Shown one piece after another: positions 28,395-36,978 of a stretch of DNA of 64,000 nt. A program made the position numbers and the translations under genes. The notes beneath the pieces were generated by a model that saw only the letters and a program-made list of their open reading frames with translations, was not told where the DNA came from and did not search any database. The DNA is from Bradyrhizobium tropiciagri (GTDB lineage Bacteria; Pseudomonadota; Alphaproteobacteria; Rhizobiales; Xanthobacteraceae). The stretch is from positions 1 to 64,000 of the forward strand of contig NZ_LFLZ01000037.1 of the NCBI RefSeq assembly GCF_001189845.1, written 5' to 3'. Every line of letters begins with the position of its first letter. Position 1 is the first letter of the stretch.

Positions 28395-29102
28395 TTACCC
28401 AGCGATCCGCAGCGCGGTCACGGCGACGCAGGCATTGCCGAACGGGATCAGCACCACCTGCGCGCCGTTCGACAGCGCGACCGTCGCGAGTTCGCCAAGC
28501 GCGCCGCTTTGCCCGTTGAGCTTGGCGAGTTCGGCGGCAACCGTCGAGCAGTTCTCGGCGCGCGGCGTCACCCGCACCAGGTTGCCTTCGCAGGACGATC
28601 CGACCGGTGCCGCAAACACGATGCCGGCGGCCTGCTGATTGGCAGCATTGCCCTGCGGGGCTTGATTGCCCTGGTTGCCCTGCGCGGCTTGGTTCGGTGC
28701 GAGCGCAACCAGCGACTGCACCGAATGGGCATTGCCGGCCTTGGCGTCCCACTGTGACTGCGCGGTGTAGTTGGAGTTCATCGCAATTCCGCGGCCGAGC
28801 GTTCCGAACAGATTGGCGCAGGTCACGATGTTGGCCTGCCGCGCCTGATCGTCGAACACCGTCGGTTGCTGTCCCGCCTGCTGCGGCGGAACTGCTGCCG
28901 CGGCAGCGGGCGGTGTCTGAACCTCCTGCGCATGCGACTTGTGCGGCTGCGGCTTGGCAGCGGCGGCGGGCTTCTTGGCCGGCGCCGGCGAAGCCGGCTG
29001 CAACGGTACCGGCTGCGCCTGCTGCGCGTAGACCACGACGCCGGCGGCACCGAGCGCGGCCACCACGACCGCAACAAAGATCAATCCAAGGGTGCGCCGC
29101 AT
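28395..29102 (-). CDS. Secreted hypothetical protein with Pro/Ala-rich linker
   Basis: A 235-residue protein starting MRRTLGLIFVAVVVAALGAA (signal peptide or anchor; AAGG lies before the ATG at 29102). Residues about 25-80 are Ala/Pro/Lys-rich and probably extended. The C-terminal 150 residues form a compact domain with two or more cysteines (IVTCANLFGTLGRG, GSSCEGNLVRV, ENCSTVAAEL, GNACVAVTAL), likely disulfide-bonded in the periplasm. It is the last of three genes (adhesin, IalB-like, this) on one strand and may serve the adhesin. Family not recognised. Confidence 0.7.
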   Translation of the reverse strand: MRRTLGLIFVAVVVAALGAAGVVVYAQQAQPVPLQPASPAPAKKPAAAAKPQPHKSHAQEVQTPPAAAAAVPPQQAGQQPTVFDDQARQANIVTCANLFGTLGRGIAMNSNYTAQSQWDAKAGNAHSVQSLVALAPNQAAQGNQGNQAPQGNAANQQAAGIVFAAPVGSSCEGNLVRVTPRAENCSTVAAELAKLNGQSGALGELATVALSNGAQVVLIPFGNACVAVTALRIAG

Positions 29103-29181
29103 CGACCATTCTACCTTTTCACTTCGCGCTTCAGTCTCGAGCCGGATACCGGAAGTCCACATCCGCATGTCCGACCTCACG

Positions 29182-29751
29182 TCATTTCAGTTTCGCCAGC
29201 ACGCCGGACAATCCGTCGAGCGGCGCCTGCAGCGTGATCGGCCCGCCCTGCGGCAGCGGATAGGACACGAGGCACGGCGTCGCCGCGCGGATGTGCCGTC
29301 TCAGCACGTTGCCGATCGCGATCGTGGCGAAGCAGAAATTGGCGTCGCAGCGATCGGTCTGCGCGACGATGCGATCGGGGCTGTCGCCCATCGCGAGCTC
29401 GATCTGCGCGCCGACCCCGGCGGCCGCGGGAATCCGCATCGCCATCAGCGGCTTGCCGTCGGCGGTCGCAATCAGCGACCAGTTGAAGGCGACCGCGCTC
29501 TGCGCATTGACGATCGTCTGCGTGACGTTGCAGACCCGGCGCTTCGATTTCAGGCTCTCGTCGCAGATCAGGGTCCAGTTCTTGAACGGCTGGATCATCC
29601 GCCTGAACTCGCCAAGCGTCTCGCCTTCCGGCACCATGACGTCCGATGGCTTCACGGTGTAGGCGGACGGCGGCGCGCCTTGCGCGTCCGCGCCCGCCGC
29701 CTCGCCGAGCCAGATCGCCAAAGCCAGGCACGCCAGCCGCCTCGTCGCCAT
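29182..29751 (-). CDS. Invasion-associated locus B (IalB)-like secreted protein
   Basis: A 189-residue periplasmic protein. It starts MATRRLACLALAIWLGEAAG at 29751, with a signal peptide. The mature part shows the IalB pattern: FKNWTLICDESLKSKRRVCN with two cysteines, then MAMRIPAA, and a second pair in DRCDANFCFATIAI. IalB-type proteins are widespread in Rhizobiales and named for an invasion phenotype in Bartonella; the molecular role is unclear. The start lies five bases after the adhesin stop codon, so the two are almost certainly co-transcribed. Confidence 0.85.
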   Translation of the reverse strand: MATRRLACLALAIWLGEAAGADAQGAPPSAYTVKPSDVMVPEGETLGEFRRMIQPFKNWTLICDESLKSKRRVCNVTQTIVNAQSAVAFNWSLIATADGKPLMAMRIPAAAGVGAQIELAMGDSPDRIVAQTDRCDANFCFATIAIGNVLRRHIRAATPCLVSYPLPQGGPITLQAPLDGLSGVLAKLK

Positions 29752-29756
29752 CAGGA

Positions 29757-32700
29757 TCAATTGAGCGTCAGGCTCACGCCGGCGCTGACGCCCCATTCGC
29801 TTCCGGCGGTGGTCGCGGCCGCGTTGGTGCGCAGCCGGCCGTTCTCACTGGTGTAGCCAATGCCGAAGGCGAGCGCGCCCTGGCTGCGCCAGACGCCGCC
29901 GCCGGCCGATGCACTGACCTTGCCGGGCCGGTCGTCATAGCGCAGTGATGCCGCCGCCATGCCGATCGCCGCGGCGCGCCAGGCGTCCTGCCGCACCTCG
30001 CCGATCTGGCCGTTGAGCTGCTGGAACGCGCTGTTGAGCTGGTTGACGTTGACCGCATCGGTGCCGGCGACGCCCGCCGCCACGTTGCTGATGGTCACCG
30101 GCCCGCTGCTGCCGCTGTTCAGCGTCACCCTGTTGGTGGTGTTGCCGGCGGCATCGGTGTCGTAGCGGATCGAGCTCGACGCAACCGCCTGCAGCTGGCT
30201 CACATTGACCGCGTCGGTCGCGGCCGAGCCCGCGGCGACATTGGTGACGCGGCGTTCGGCGCCGGACGAGCCGACCGACACTTCGCCGGTCGCAACCCCG
30301 GCGACGGACTTGCCGACAACAGGCGTGTAGGCCGCATCGCTGAGATTGGCGGTGGTGGTCGCGTTCGCGCCGAGCGCCAGCGAGTTGGCCGAAGTCGCCT
30401 TGGCGCCGGCGCCGATCGCGACCGAATTGTCGCCCGAAGCGGACGAGCCGTTGCCCATCGAGATCGCGTTCGCCCCGCTCGCGACCGACTTCGGCCCGAT
30501 CGCGACGCTCTCCGCACCGGTCGCAATGGAATCCGCCGCGGTCGAATTGGCGTGGAAATATTTCACGCCGCCACCGCCAGTGCTGATGTTGTTGACGGTG
30601 TTATAGAGATTGCTGAGCGACACATTGGTGGCCCACAGCTGTGAGCCGTTGATCGCGTCCGTCGAGGTCGCGGTGATCTGGCCCGCGGCGACGTTGGTGA
30701 TGGTGCGTTCCGCACCGGCGCTGCCGACGCTGACAGTCGACGTCGGATTGGTGCCGGCGAAATTGTAGGTGGTGCCGGCGATCGTGGTGCTGGCGGTCTT
30801 GACCACCGTGGAGGTGGTCGAATTGGCGCCGAGCGCAACGTCGCCGGCCTGCGCCGTCGCCTTGGCATTCGGACCGAGCGCGACGCTGGTCGGGTTGGTC
30901 GTCTGGGATCCGGCGCCGATCGACACCGACTGGATGCCGCTCGCCTGCGCGTTGGTTCCGAACGCGATCGAATCAGCGAAGTTGGACACCGAATTCTGAC
31001 CGATCGCGATGCCGCCGGGCGCGGTCTGCGCCACGGTGGCGCCAAACCCCATGCCGATGCCGTTGTCGCCATTGACCACGGTCTGCGGTCCCACCGCGAC
31101 CGAGTTGTTGCCGACCGCGAGCGAGTCGGCCAGCGTCGAGTTGGCGTGGAAGTATTTCGTCGTCGTGGTCGCGAACGACGTCAGCGCCCCAGTCAGCTGT
31201 CGCACGGTGACGGCGTCGCTCGACTGGGTGCCGTCGGCCACATTGGTGATCTGGCGATAGCTCGTCGCATTGCCGACCGACACCGCGCCGAGCAGCGTGA
31301 GATCGGTGGTGTTGTAGGGAATGATGGTGCCGCCGATCGTGCCGAACGCCGGCGCGAGCGGGCGGTTGGACACCGAGCCCGAGCCGATCGCGACGCCGTC
31401 GGCGACGGTGGCCTGGGTGTTGAAGCCCAGCGCGGTGGCATTCGCCGCCGTCGCCGACGCGGCGACGCCCGCCGCCATCGAGTTGACGCCGGTCGCGCCG
31501 TTGTTGTTGTAGTTGGCCTGCTGGGTGCCGCCGTCGTTGACGCCGTAATAGTGCGTCAGGCCATTGCTGACCACGGTCGACAGGCTGTCGATCGCCGAGG
31601 TGGCGGCAAACAGCTGCGAACCGTTGATCGCATCGGTCGAGCCGTTGCTGATCCGGCCAGCGGCGACGTTGGTGATGGTGCGCTCGTTGCCGACAGTGCC
31701 GACGCTGACCGTCGAAAGCGGGTTGGTGCCGGCGAAGGCGTAATTGGTGGTGCCGATAGTGATGCCCGATGTGCCGACCGCCGTGGTGGTCTGGCTGCCC
31801 GAGCCGAGCGCGATGTCGTTGGCATTGGCCGCGGTCGCGCCATTGCCGATCGACACCGAGCCGCTGCCGGTCGCCGTCGACACCGGTCCGATCGCAACCG
31901 AGTTGGTGCCAGCCGCGTTGGAATCCGCCAGCATCGAATTGGCGTGGAAATACTTGATGCCGCCGCCGGTATTGATGTTGTTGACGGTGGTGGCGAGGCC
32001 GTCGACCGCCTGGTTGGTGGCCCACAGCTGCGAGCCGTTGATCGCATCGGTCGAAGCGTTGCTGATCCGCCCCGCCGCGACATTGGTGATGGTGCGCTCA
32101 GCGCCGAGCGCGCCGACGCTGACGGTCGAGGCCGCCCCCGTGCCGGCGAAGCTGTAGGTGGTGCCGTTGATCACGGTGTTCGGCGTGTTGACCGCGGCGG
32201 CGGTGACGCTGCCGGAGCCGAGCGCAACCGAGCCGGCATTGCCGGCGGTGGCGCCGTTGCCGATCGACACCGCGTTGCTGGCGGTCGCGTTCGACACCGG
32301 TCCGATCGCAACCGAATTGGTCCCCACCGCGGAGGAGTCGGCCAGTGTCGAATTGGCGTGGAAATACTTGATGCCGCCGCCGGTATTGATGTTGTTGACG
32401 GTGGTGGCGAGGCCGTCGACCGCCTGATTGGTGGCCCACAGCTGCGAGCCGTTGATCGCATCGGTCGACGAGTTGCTGATCCGGCCCGCCGCGACATTGG
32501 TGATGGTGCGCTCGGCGCCGAGCGCGCCGACGCTGACGGTCGAGGACGCCGTCGGGCCGGCAAAGCTGTAGGTGGTGCCGTTGATCACAGTGTTCGGCGT
32601 ATTGACCGCGACGGCGGTGACGCTGCCGGAGCCGAGCGCGACATCGCCGGATTTTGCTGCCGCTGTGGCGCCGTCGCCGAGTGCGATATTGCCGGCAAGG

Positions 32701-34736
32701 CCGGCGCCACCGGCGGTGGAGCCGTTGCCGAGCGCCACCGAGCCCTGCCCGATCGCCTTGTTGTTGTTGCCGATCGCAACTGCACCGTTGGCCTGGTTGG
32801 CGACGGTGGCGCTGGCCGTGCCGTCACTGTTGGCGATGTTGTTCGCGCCGCCGGTGAAGGCACCGGTGCCGCTGGCGTAGCTCGGATCGCCGATCGCCAC
32901 GGCGCCGTTGCCATAGGCAGTGTTGTTCGCACCGATCGCCACCGCGCTGCCGCCGGTTGCGTACGCGCTGGTGCCGATGGCGACCGCGTCGGCGGAGTCC
33001 GCGCCAGCGGCGGTGCCGACGGCGATCGTATTTACGGCGAGTGCGGACGCGCCCGCGCCAAGCGCGGTCGCACTCGGCGCTGTCGCGTTGGCCGTCACGC
33101 CAATGGCGACGGAACTATCACCACTGGCAACGGCCGAACGGCCGCCGGCGAACGCAAGGGCACCGCTGGCGCTGGAGCCAGCACCAACCGAAGTGGAGAA
33201 CGCTCCCGCCGCGCTGGCCTGGAAGCCCACGGCTGCCGAGTTGTTGCCACCAGCTACGGTGCCGATGCCGAGCGCGGTGCTGCCGGTTCCGCCGGCATTG
33301 GCGCTGACGCCGGCCGCGAGAGAATTGTCTCCTATCGCCTTCGCTCCAGACCCGAACGAGGAGGCGTTTATGCCGCTGGCAACGGCCGCGTTGCCAATCG
33401 CCGTGCTGGCGGCGGCACTCGCATTTGAGGCAGTGCCGACCGCTAGCGCGCTTGTGCCGGCAGCACTGGCCCCAACGCCGGTCGCGAGCGAACTGATGCC
33501 AGTGGATGCCGCATTGTTGCCGACCGCAATGCCACCTGTCGCGGTGCTGGCGACGATTGCACCCGATCCGATTGCGACTGAGCCGCCGGAACTCAGCGCC
33601 TGCGCCTGGTTACCCAAAGCAACGCCGAAATTCCCCGACGCGGTGGCGAGGTTGCCGGCCGCCAGCGAGCTGGTACCGGACGCGGCGGACTGGATGCCAA
33701 AGGCGGCGGCGTTGGAGCCGCTCGCATTGGCGAGGTATCCCACGGCTGCGGTCCCGACGGCGGAGCCCTTCGCGCCGTTGCCGATCGCTGTCGACTGGTC
33801 TCCTGTCGCGGCTGCGGACGTTCCCAACGCACTGGCGCCCGTTCCCGTTGCTGATGCACTAGAACCGACGCTGGTCGACCACGCCCCCGTCGCGGTGGAA
33901 CCGGTGCCGAGCGCAACGGCCTCGAACGTGAAGCCGGCCGGCGCGGTCCCGCTGGCATTGGCATTCACGCCGATCGCAATTGGAGAACCGCCGCCGGCTC
34001 CGGCGTTTGCCTTGGCGCCGACGCCGATGGCCGTGCCCGAGCCGTTTGGAGATGAGGCGGCGGAGGACAATCCAATCGCGATCGAGGCCCCACCGGAGGC
34101 GCTGGCCGATGAGCCGATGGCGACTGCACTCGCACCGTTTGCAGAGGTGTTGACGCCAAAAGCGCTCGATCCGTCGCCGGTGGCGTGCGCGTTCCCGCCT
34201 ACGGCGAGGGCGTTGGTGCCGGTCGCATTCGCGAAGACACCCATGCCGATCGCATTGAGGCCGTTGACGGAGTTGGCATAGCCCACGATGATCGAACCAT
34301 CTCCGGTCGCCGTGTTGGAATCGCCGATCGCCAGCGAGTTCTGGCCATTCGCATTGGTGCCGGTGCCAATGGCGGTTGCGCTGACACCGGCGGCGTGGGC
34401 ACCACAACCCATAGCAGTGCTGCCTGCAGTAGCAGCGGTGGGATTGGTGCAATTGGCGGGGTTGCTCAAGACCCCGTTGCCGATGGCGACCTGCGCGAAC
34501 GCCCCTTGCGGAGACAACATCGTCATCATGGCAAGCACGGCAGCGCCCGCACCCAGCGATCCGAGCCCCAGCCGATCGCGCTTCATGCCGAGCGTCCGGT
34601 GCGCCTGTCGCAGCACGGCCAGTAACCGCCGCCGCAGCGAATGGCTGTCCGCATCGCCTGCTGCGACCCAGCTCCGCACGAAGCCGGTGCGGCCTTGACG
34701 CTTCAGCGATGCGGTTGGAGTCTGTGCGACAGCCAT
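29757..34736 (-). CDS. Trimeric autotransporter adhesin (YadA/Hia-like)
   Basis: A 1659-residue surface adhesin. A long basic N-terminal extension ends in a hydrophobic signal (about residues 55-82, AVLAMMTMLSPQGAFAQ). Residues about 85-700 are head repeats of the AxAxG type (AIGTGTNANGQNSLAIGDS and many variants). Then come several neck/stalk modules containing ERTITNVAAGRISNxSTDA and INGSQLWATN. The C-terminal anchor (about 1590-1659) reads LRYDDRPGKVSASAGGG through GVSLTLN, a four-strand YadA anchor that trimerises in the outer membrane. GGGGG precedes the ATG. The IalB-like gene follows by five bases. Expected role: attachment to host or surface. Confidence 0.93.
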   Translation of the reverse strand: MAVAQTPTASLKRQGRTGFVRSWVAAGDADSHSLRRRLLAVLRQAHRTLGMKRDRLGLGSLGAGAAVLAMMTMLSPQGAFAQVAIGNGVLSNPANCTNPTAATAGSTAMGCGAHAAGVSATAIGTGTNANGQNSLAIGDSNTATGDGSIIVGYANSVNGLNAIGMGVFANATGTNALAVGGNAHATGDGSSAFGVNTSANGASAVAIGSSASASGGASIAIGLSSAASSPNGSGTAIGVGAKANAGAGGGSPIAIGVNANASGTAPAGFTFEAVALGTGSTATGAWSTSVGSSASATGTGASALGTSAAATGDQSTAIGNGAKGSAVGTAAVGYLANASGSNAAAFGIQSAASGTSSLAAGNLATASGNFGVALGNQAQALSSGGSVAIGSGAIVASTATGGIAVGNNAASTGISSLATGVGASAAGTSALAVGTASNASAAASTAIGNAAVASGINASSFGSGAKAIGDNSLAAGVSANAGGTGSTALGIGTVAGGNNSAAVGFQASAAGAFSTSVGAGSSASGALAFAGGRSAVASGDSSVAIGVTANATAPSATALGAGASALAVNTIAVGTAAGADSADAVAIGTSAYATGGSAVAIGANNTAYGNGAVAIGDPSYASGTGAFTGGANNIANSDGTASATVANQANGAVAIGNNNKAIGQGSVALGNGSTAGGAGLAGNIALGDGATAAAKSGDVALGSGSVTAVAVNTPNTVINGTTYSFAGPTASSTVSVGALGAERTITNVAAGRISNSSTDAINGSQLWATNQAVDGLATTVNNINTGGGIKYFHANSTLADSSAVGTNSVAIGPVSNATASNAVSIGNGATAGNAGSVALGSGSVTAAAVNTPNTVINGTTYSFAGTGAASTVSVGALGAERTITNVAAGRISNASTDAINGSQLWATNQAVDGLATTVNNINTGGGIKYFHANSMLADSNAAGTNSVAIGPVSTATGSGSVSIGNGATAANANDIALGSGSQTTTAVGTSGITIGTTNYAFAGTNPLSTVSVGTVGNERTITNVAAGRISNGSTDAINGSQLFAATSAIDSLSTVVSNGLTHYYGVNDGGTQQANYNNNGATGVNSMAAGVAASATAANATALGFNTQATVADGVAIGSGSVSNRPLAPAFGTIGGTIIPYNTTDLTLLGAVSVGNATSYRQITNVADGTQSSDAVTVRQLTGALTSFATTTTKYFHANSTLADSLAVGNNSVAVGPQTVVNGDNGIGMGFGATVAQTAPGGIAIGQNSVSNFADSIAFGTNAQASGIQSVSIGAGSQTTNPTSVALGPNAKATAQAGDVALGANSTTSTVVKTASTTIAGTTYNFAGTNPTSTVSVGSAGAERTITNVAAGQITATSTDAINGSQLWATNVSLSNLYNTVNNISTGGGGVKYFHANSTAADSIATGAESVAIGPKSVASGANAISMGNGSSASGDNSVAIGAGAKATSANSLALGANATTTANLSDAAYTPVVGKSVAGVATGEVSVGSSGAERRVTNVAAGSAATDAVNVSQLQAVASSSIRYDTDAAGNTTNRVTLNSGSSGPVTISNVAAGVAGTDAVNVNQLNSAFQQLNGQIGEVRQDAWRAAAIGMAAASLRYDDRPGKVSASAGGGVWRSQGALAFGIGYTSENGRLRTNAAATTAGSEWGVSAGVSLTLN
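31750..32574 (-). repeat. Tandem stalk modules of about 411-414 bases inside the adhesin
   Basis: Two adjacent units of about 137-138 codons are very alike at the DNA level. The shared anchor GTGCCGTTGATCAC occurs at 32161 and 32575, and a more diverged unit starts near 31750. Each encodes a neck motif plus the segment IKYFHANS. Such repeats recombine easily and can change stalk length. Confidence 0.75.
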
Positions 34737-35135
34737 GGTACGCCCCCTTTATGACATCTGATCCAGACGTCGGGGGTGCCGTGCCACAGCAGACCGAATG
34801 CGGTCCCACCGGACACGCATATGGAGAAATCAGCAGCGCGCGATCCGCGCTCACCTTCCGGTCCTGGCCAACGATGTGTCGAGTTCAACGAGCGCATCTT
34901 GCCACCCAGCGCCCGCTCGACCGCCCCGCCAATGTGCCCCGAGTCGTCATAACGGAAAATGATAGACACATATTTGACAACGTCACTCAGCAGGCCGTCC
35001 AAATAGATGGCAGATCGTCTCACAAGTTGAACGATCATTAAGGCACACGGTGCGCGGACGTGTCTTATGAATCCCACCGTGCACAGCGTACGCCACGCGT
35101 CCACGCCTACGCCATTGGATGATTCGAGCGGGAGC
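34737..35135. other. Adhesin upstream region
   Basis: About 400 non-coding bases before the adhesin gene and after the AraC gene, both read leftward. The stretch 34955-35045 is AT-rich for this genome and probably holds the adhesin promoter. No convincing gene, repeat or RNA is seen. Confidence 0.5.
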
Positions 35136-36188
35136 TCAACTTGCGCTTGATGTGCGGCGCGCGTGTTCGCGCATCTCGCGAGGGCTGACGCCGAACTCAC
35201 GGCGAAACGCGCGCGTGAAATCGGACGCCAGCTTGAAGCCATGGCGAAAGGCGACTTCCTGCACCTGCCGGTCGGGACTGCCGACGAGTTCGGCATACGC
35301 AGCGTGCAGGCGCTTGCGCATGATGTAGCCGGCTACGCCGCCGACGCTTTCGAATGCCCGGTATAGGTTCGAGCGCGATATTTTCAACTTTTGCGCGATT
35401 CGATCCGGCGTCAGGTCGAAGTCGCCAAGATGCGTCTCTATATAAAGACGCGCACGCTCGAACAGCACCGACTCGATCGCACCGCGCGCTTGCTCCAACC
35501 GATCCGAGGACAGCTGAATGCATGCGGCGATCATCTGCGCAGTCGCCCGTCCCGCCTGCCGCAACTCCTCCGGGGACATCAGGATCAGGCGCGTCTCGAG
35601 TCGGTCGAGGTAGTCGGTCAACAGTTCGATCAGATTGCCTGAAAGGAGGACGTTGCTGATCTCGCCAAGCTGATCCGCCACGCCTGCGAACGACCTGCGC
35701 GGCAAAGCCAGCACCAGCCCATCATAATTCGTGATGCTGCCGCGGAAATCGTCATCAAGCGAGATCAGGAACGTCGCGCCAGGTCCGGCATGAATCCGCC
35801 GCTCCGCGGTTTCGAAGCGGGCTTCGCCAGAGCGCACGCGGAACAGCCACCAGATATCGACCGGCGTGCCCTGGGACGGCTGCGCCGCGCGCGCGAATGT
35901 TTGCGCGGCAAATCGCCCTGAAGTGAACACGACATCGGCCATGTTGCAGGTCAGGTAATCCACCTCGAACCCCTGTGCAGGATTGTGCCCCTCCGGCGGC
36001 GCGACGTCGACCAGCGAGGCCATGCGCGTCTTCCAGACTTCGAATTGCTCCGGCGGCGGATAGGACCGTGTCGTGAAAAGCCGCGGTGCCGCCGGGGCTA
36101 TATCCCTGATGTTCCGGGGTTCGCGTGGCAAGGGAACTTGTTCCAGGAGCTTCGCTACGCTCGCCGGCGTGTTGTCGTCTGGTTGCAT
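35136..36188 (-). CDS. AraC family transcriptional regulator
   Basis: A 350-residue regulator. The start at 36188 (MQPDDNTPASVAKLLEQ) follows GGGGGA; the open frame upstream of it looks non-coding. The N-terminal region resembles the AraC_binding_2 type (ARRIHAGP-like strand pattern near residue 125). The C-terminal helix-turn-helix units are LTPDRIAQKLKISRSNLYRA and VQEVAFRHGFKLASDFTRAF, ended by EFGVSPREMRE. It precedes the adhesin on the same strand and may control it. Confidence 0.87.
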   Translation of the reverse strand: MQPDDNTPASVAKLLEQVPLPREPRNIRDIAPAAPRLFTTRSYPPPEQFEVWKTRMASLVDVAPPEGHNPAQGFEVDYLTCNMADVVFTSGRFAAQTFARAAQPSQGTPVDIWWLFRVRSGEARFETAERRIHAGPGATFLISLDDDFRGSITNYDGLVLALPRRSFAGVADQLGEISNVLLSGNLIELLTDYLDRLETRLILMSPEELRQAGRATAQMIAACIQLSSDRLEQARGAIESVLFERARLYIETHLGDFDLTPDRIAQKLKISRSNLYRAFESVGGVAGYIMRKRLHAAYAELVGSPDRQVQEVAFRHGFKLASDFTRAFRREFGVSPREMREHARRTSSAS

Positions 36189-36978
36189 GTACTTTCGTCC
36201 CCCGCTGTCGCAAACGACGAACGTCGTCTCAACGAGGGGGCATTCCCAAGGTTGCGCCGCCGGCCACTGACGGGCCAGCAATTTTCTGGCGGACAAGGAA
36301 GCAGCATTTTTCTGGATGCGGACATCGCCCGCTTACGCCGGCCGCTCCTGATAGGTCCGATGGTTCCTGCGGCAGTCGTGCTCACACATGGCATTCATCA
36401 TTGTCGCGTCATTGCATTGTCGCGTCACAGCCGATCCGGCTCGGAAGCTCCCGTCACCGAGTCGGCTCGACTGATCTAGAGAACAATCTGGGCGAGAACC
36501 AGAGGGGCGACGACGTGCGTCGAGCGGAAATTCAAGATTGCCTTCATGCGATGCGACAGGGCAACGCATCGTCGCGGACTGTTCGGAAAATTTTCTCGAT
36601 CTCCGCGCCGAGACGAAACGAACGTCATAAGCGGGACGCGATCTAAGCACGGTACATGACACATCGAGAATCCCGCGCACGGGTTCCTCGGCGACCGCGA
36701 CCAAGGACATTTGCCTAATCATGTGGCATTCCATCGCGTGCAACGTCAATGCAATCCATGCGGACGGCACACGTGAGCTGCACGAGGCGCACATGTTGTC
36801 GCACGTTGTGCGGCATTCTCATTTGAACGTCGAGATGACGAAGGTCACAACGGCTCATCACGTTGCGAAGAACTTTTCCGCTGGACACACGACGCGCGAA
36901 AGTAGGGACGCCTCAAGGAAGGAGCCCCGCCGTGCGGCGGGGCTCCTGCTCGAGCATCCTGTTTCCGATCCGAACATC
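36189..36978. other. Intergenic region, no gene seen
   Basis: Nearly 800 bases between the AraC start and the end of the secreted peptidoglycan-binding gene. Frames here are short and unlike real proteins. The only structure found is a strong hairpin at 36920-36947, listed separately. The AraC promoter should lie near 36200-36350. Confidence 0.5.
36920..36947. terminator. Strong hairpin, probable terminator of the leftward secreted-protein gene
   Basis: A perfect inverted repeat with arms AGGAGCCCCGCCG and CGGCGGGGCTCCT, separated by TG, about 30 bases beyond the stop of the gene at 36979-38661. There is no long T-run on either side, so it may act with Rho or as an mRNA end-protector. Confidence 0.6.

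Noticed and set aside
31146..34281. Long plus-strand open frames opposite the adhesin
   Set aside because: They mirror the AxAxG repeats of the adhesin; the minus strand has a complete signal, stalk and YadA anchor.
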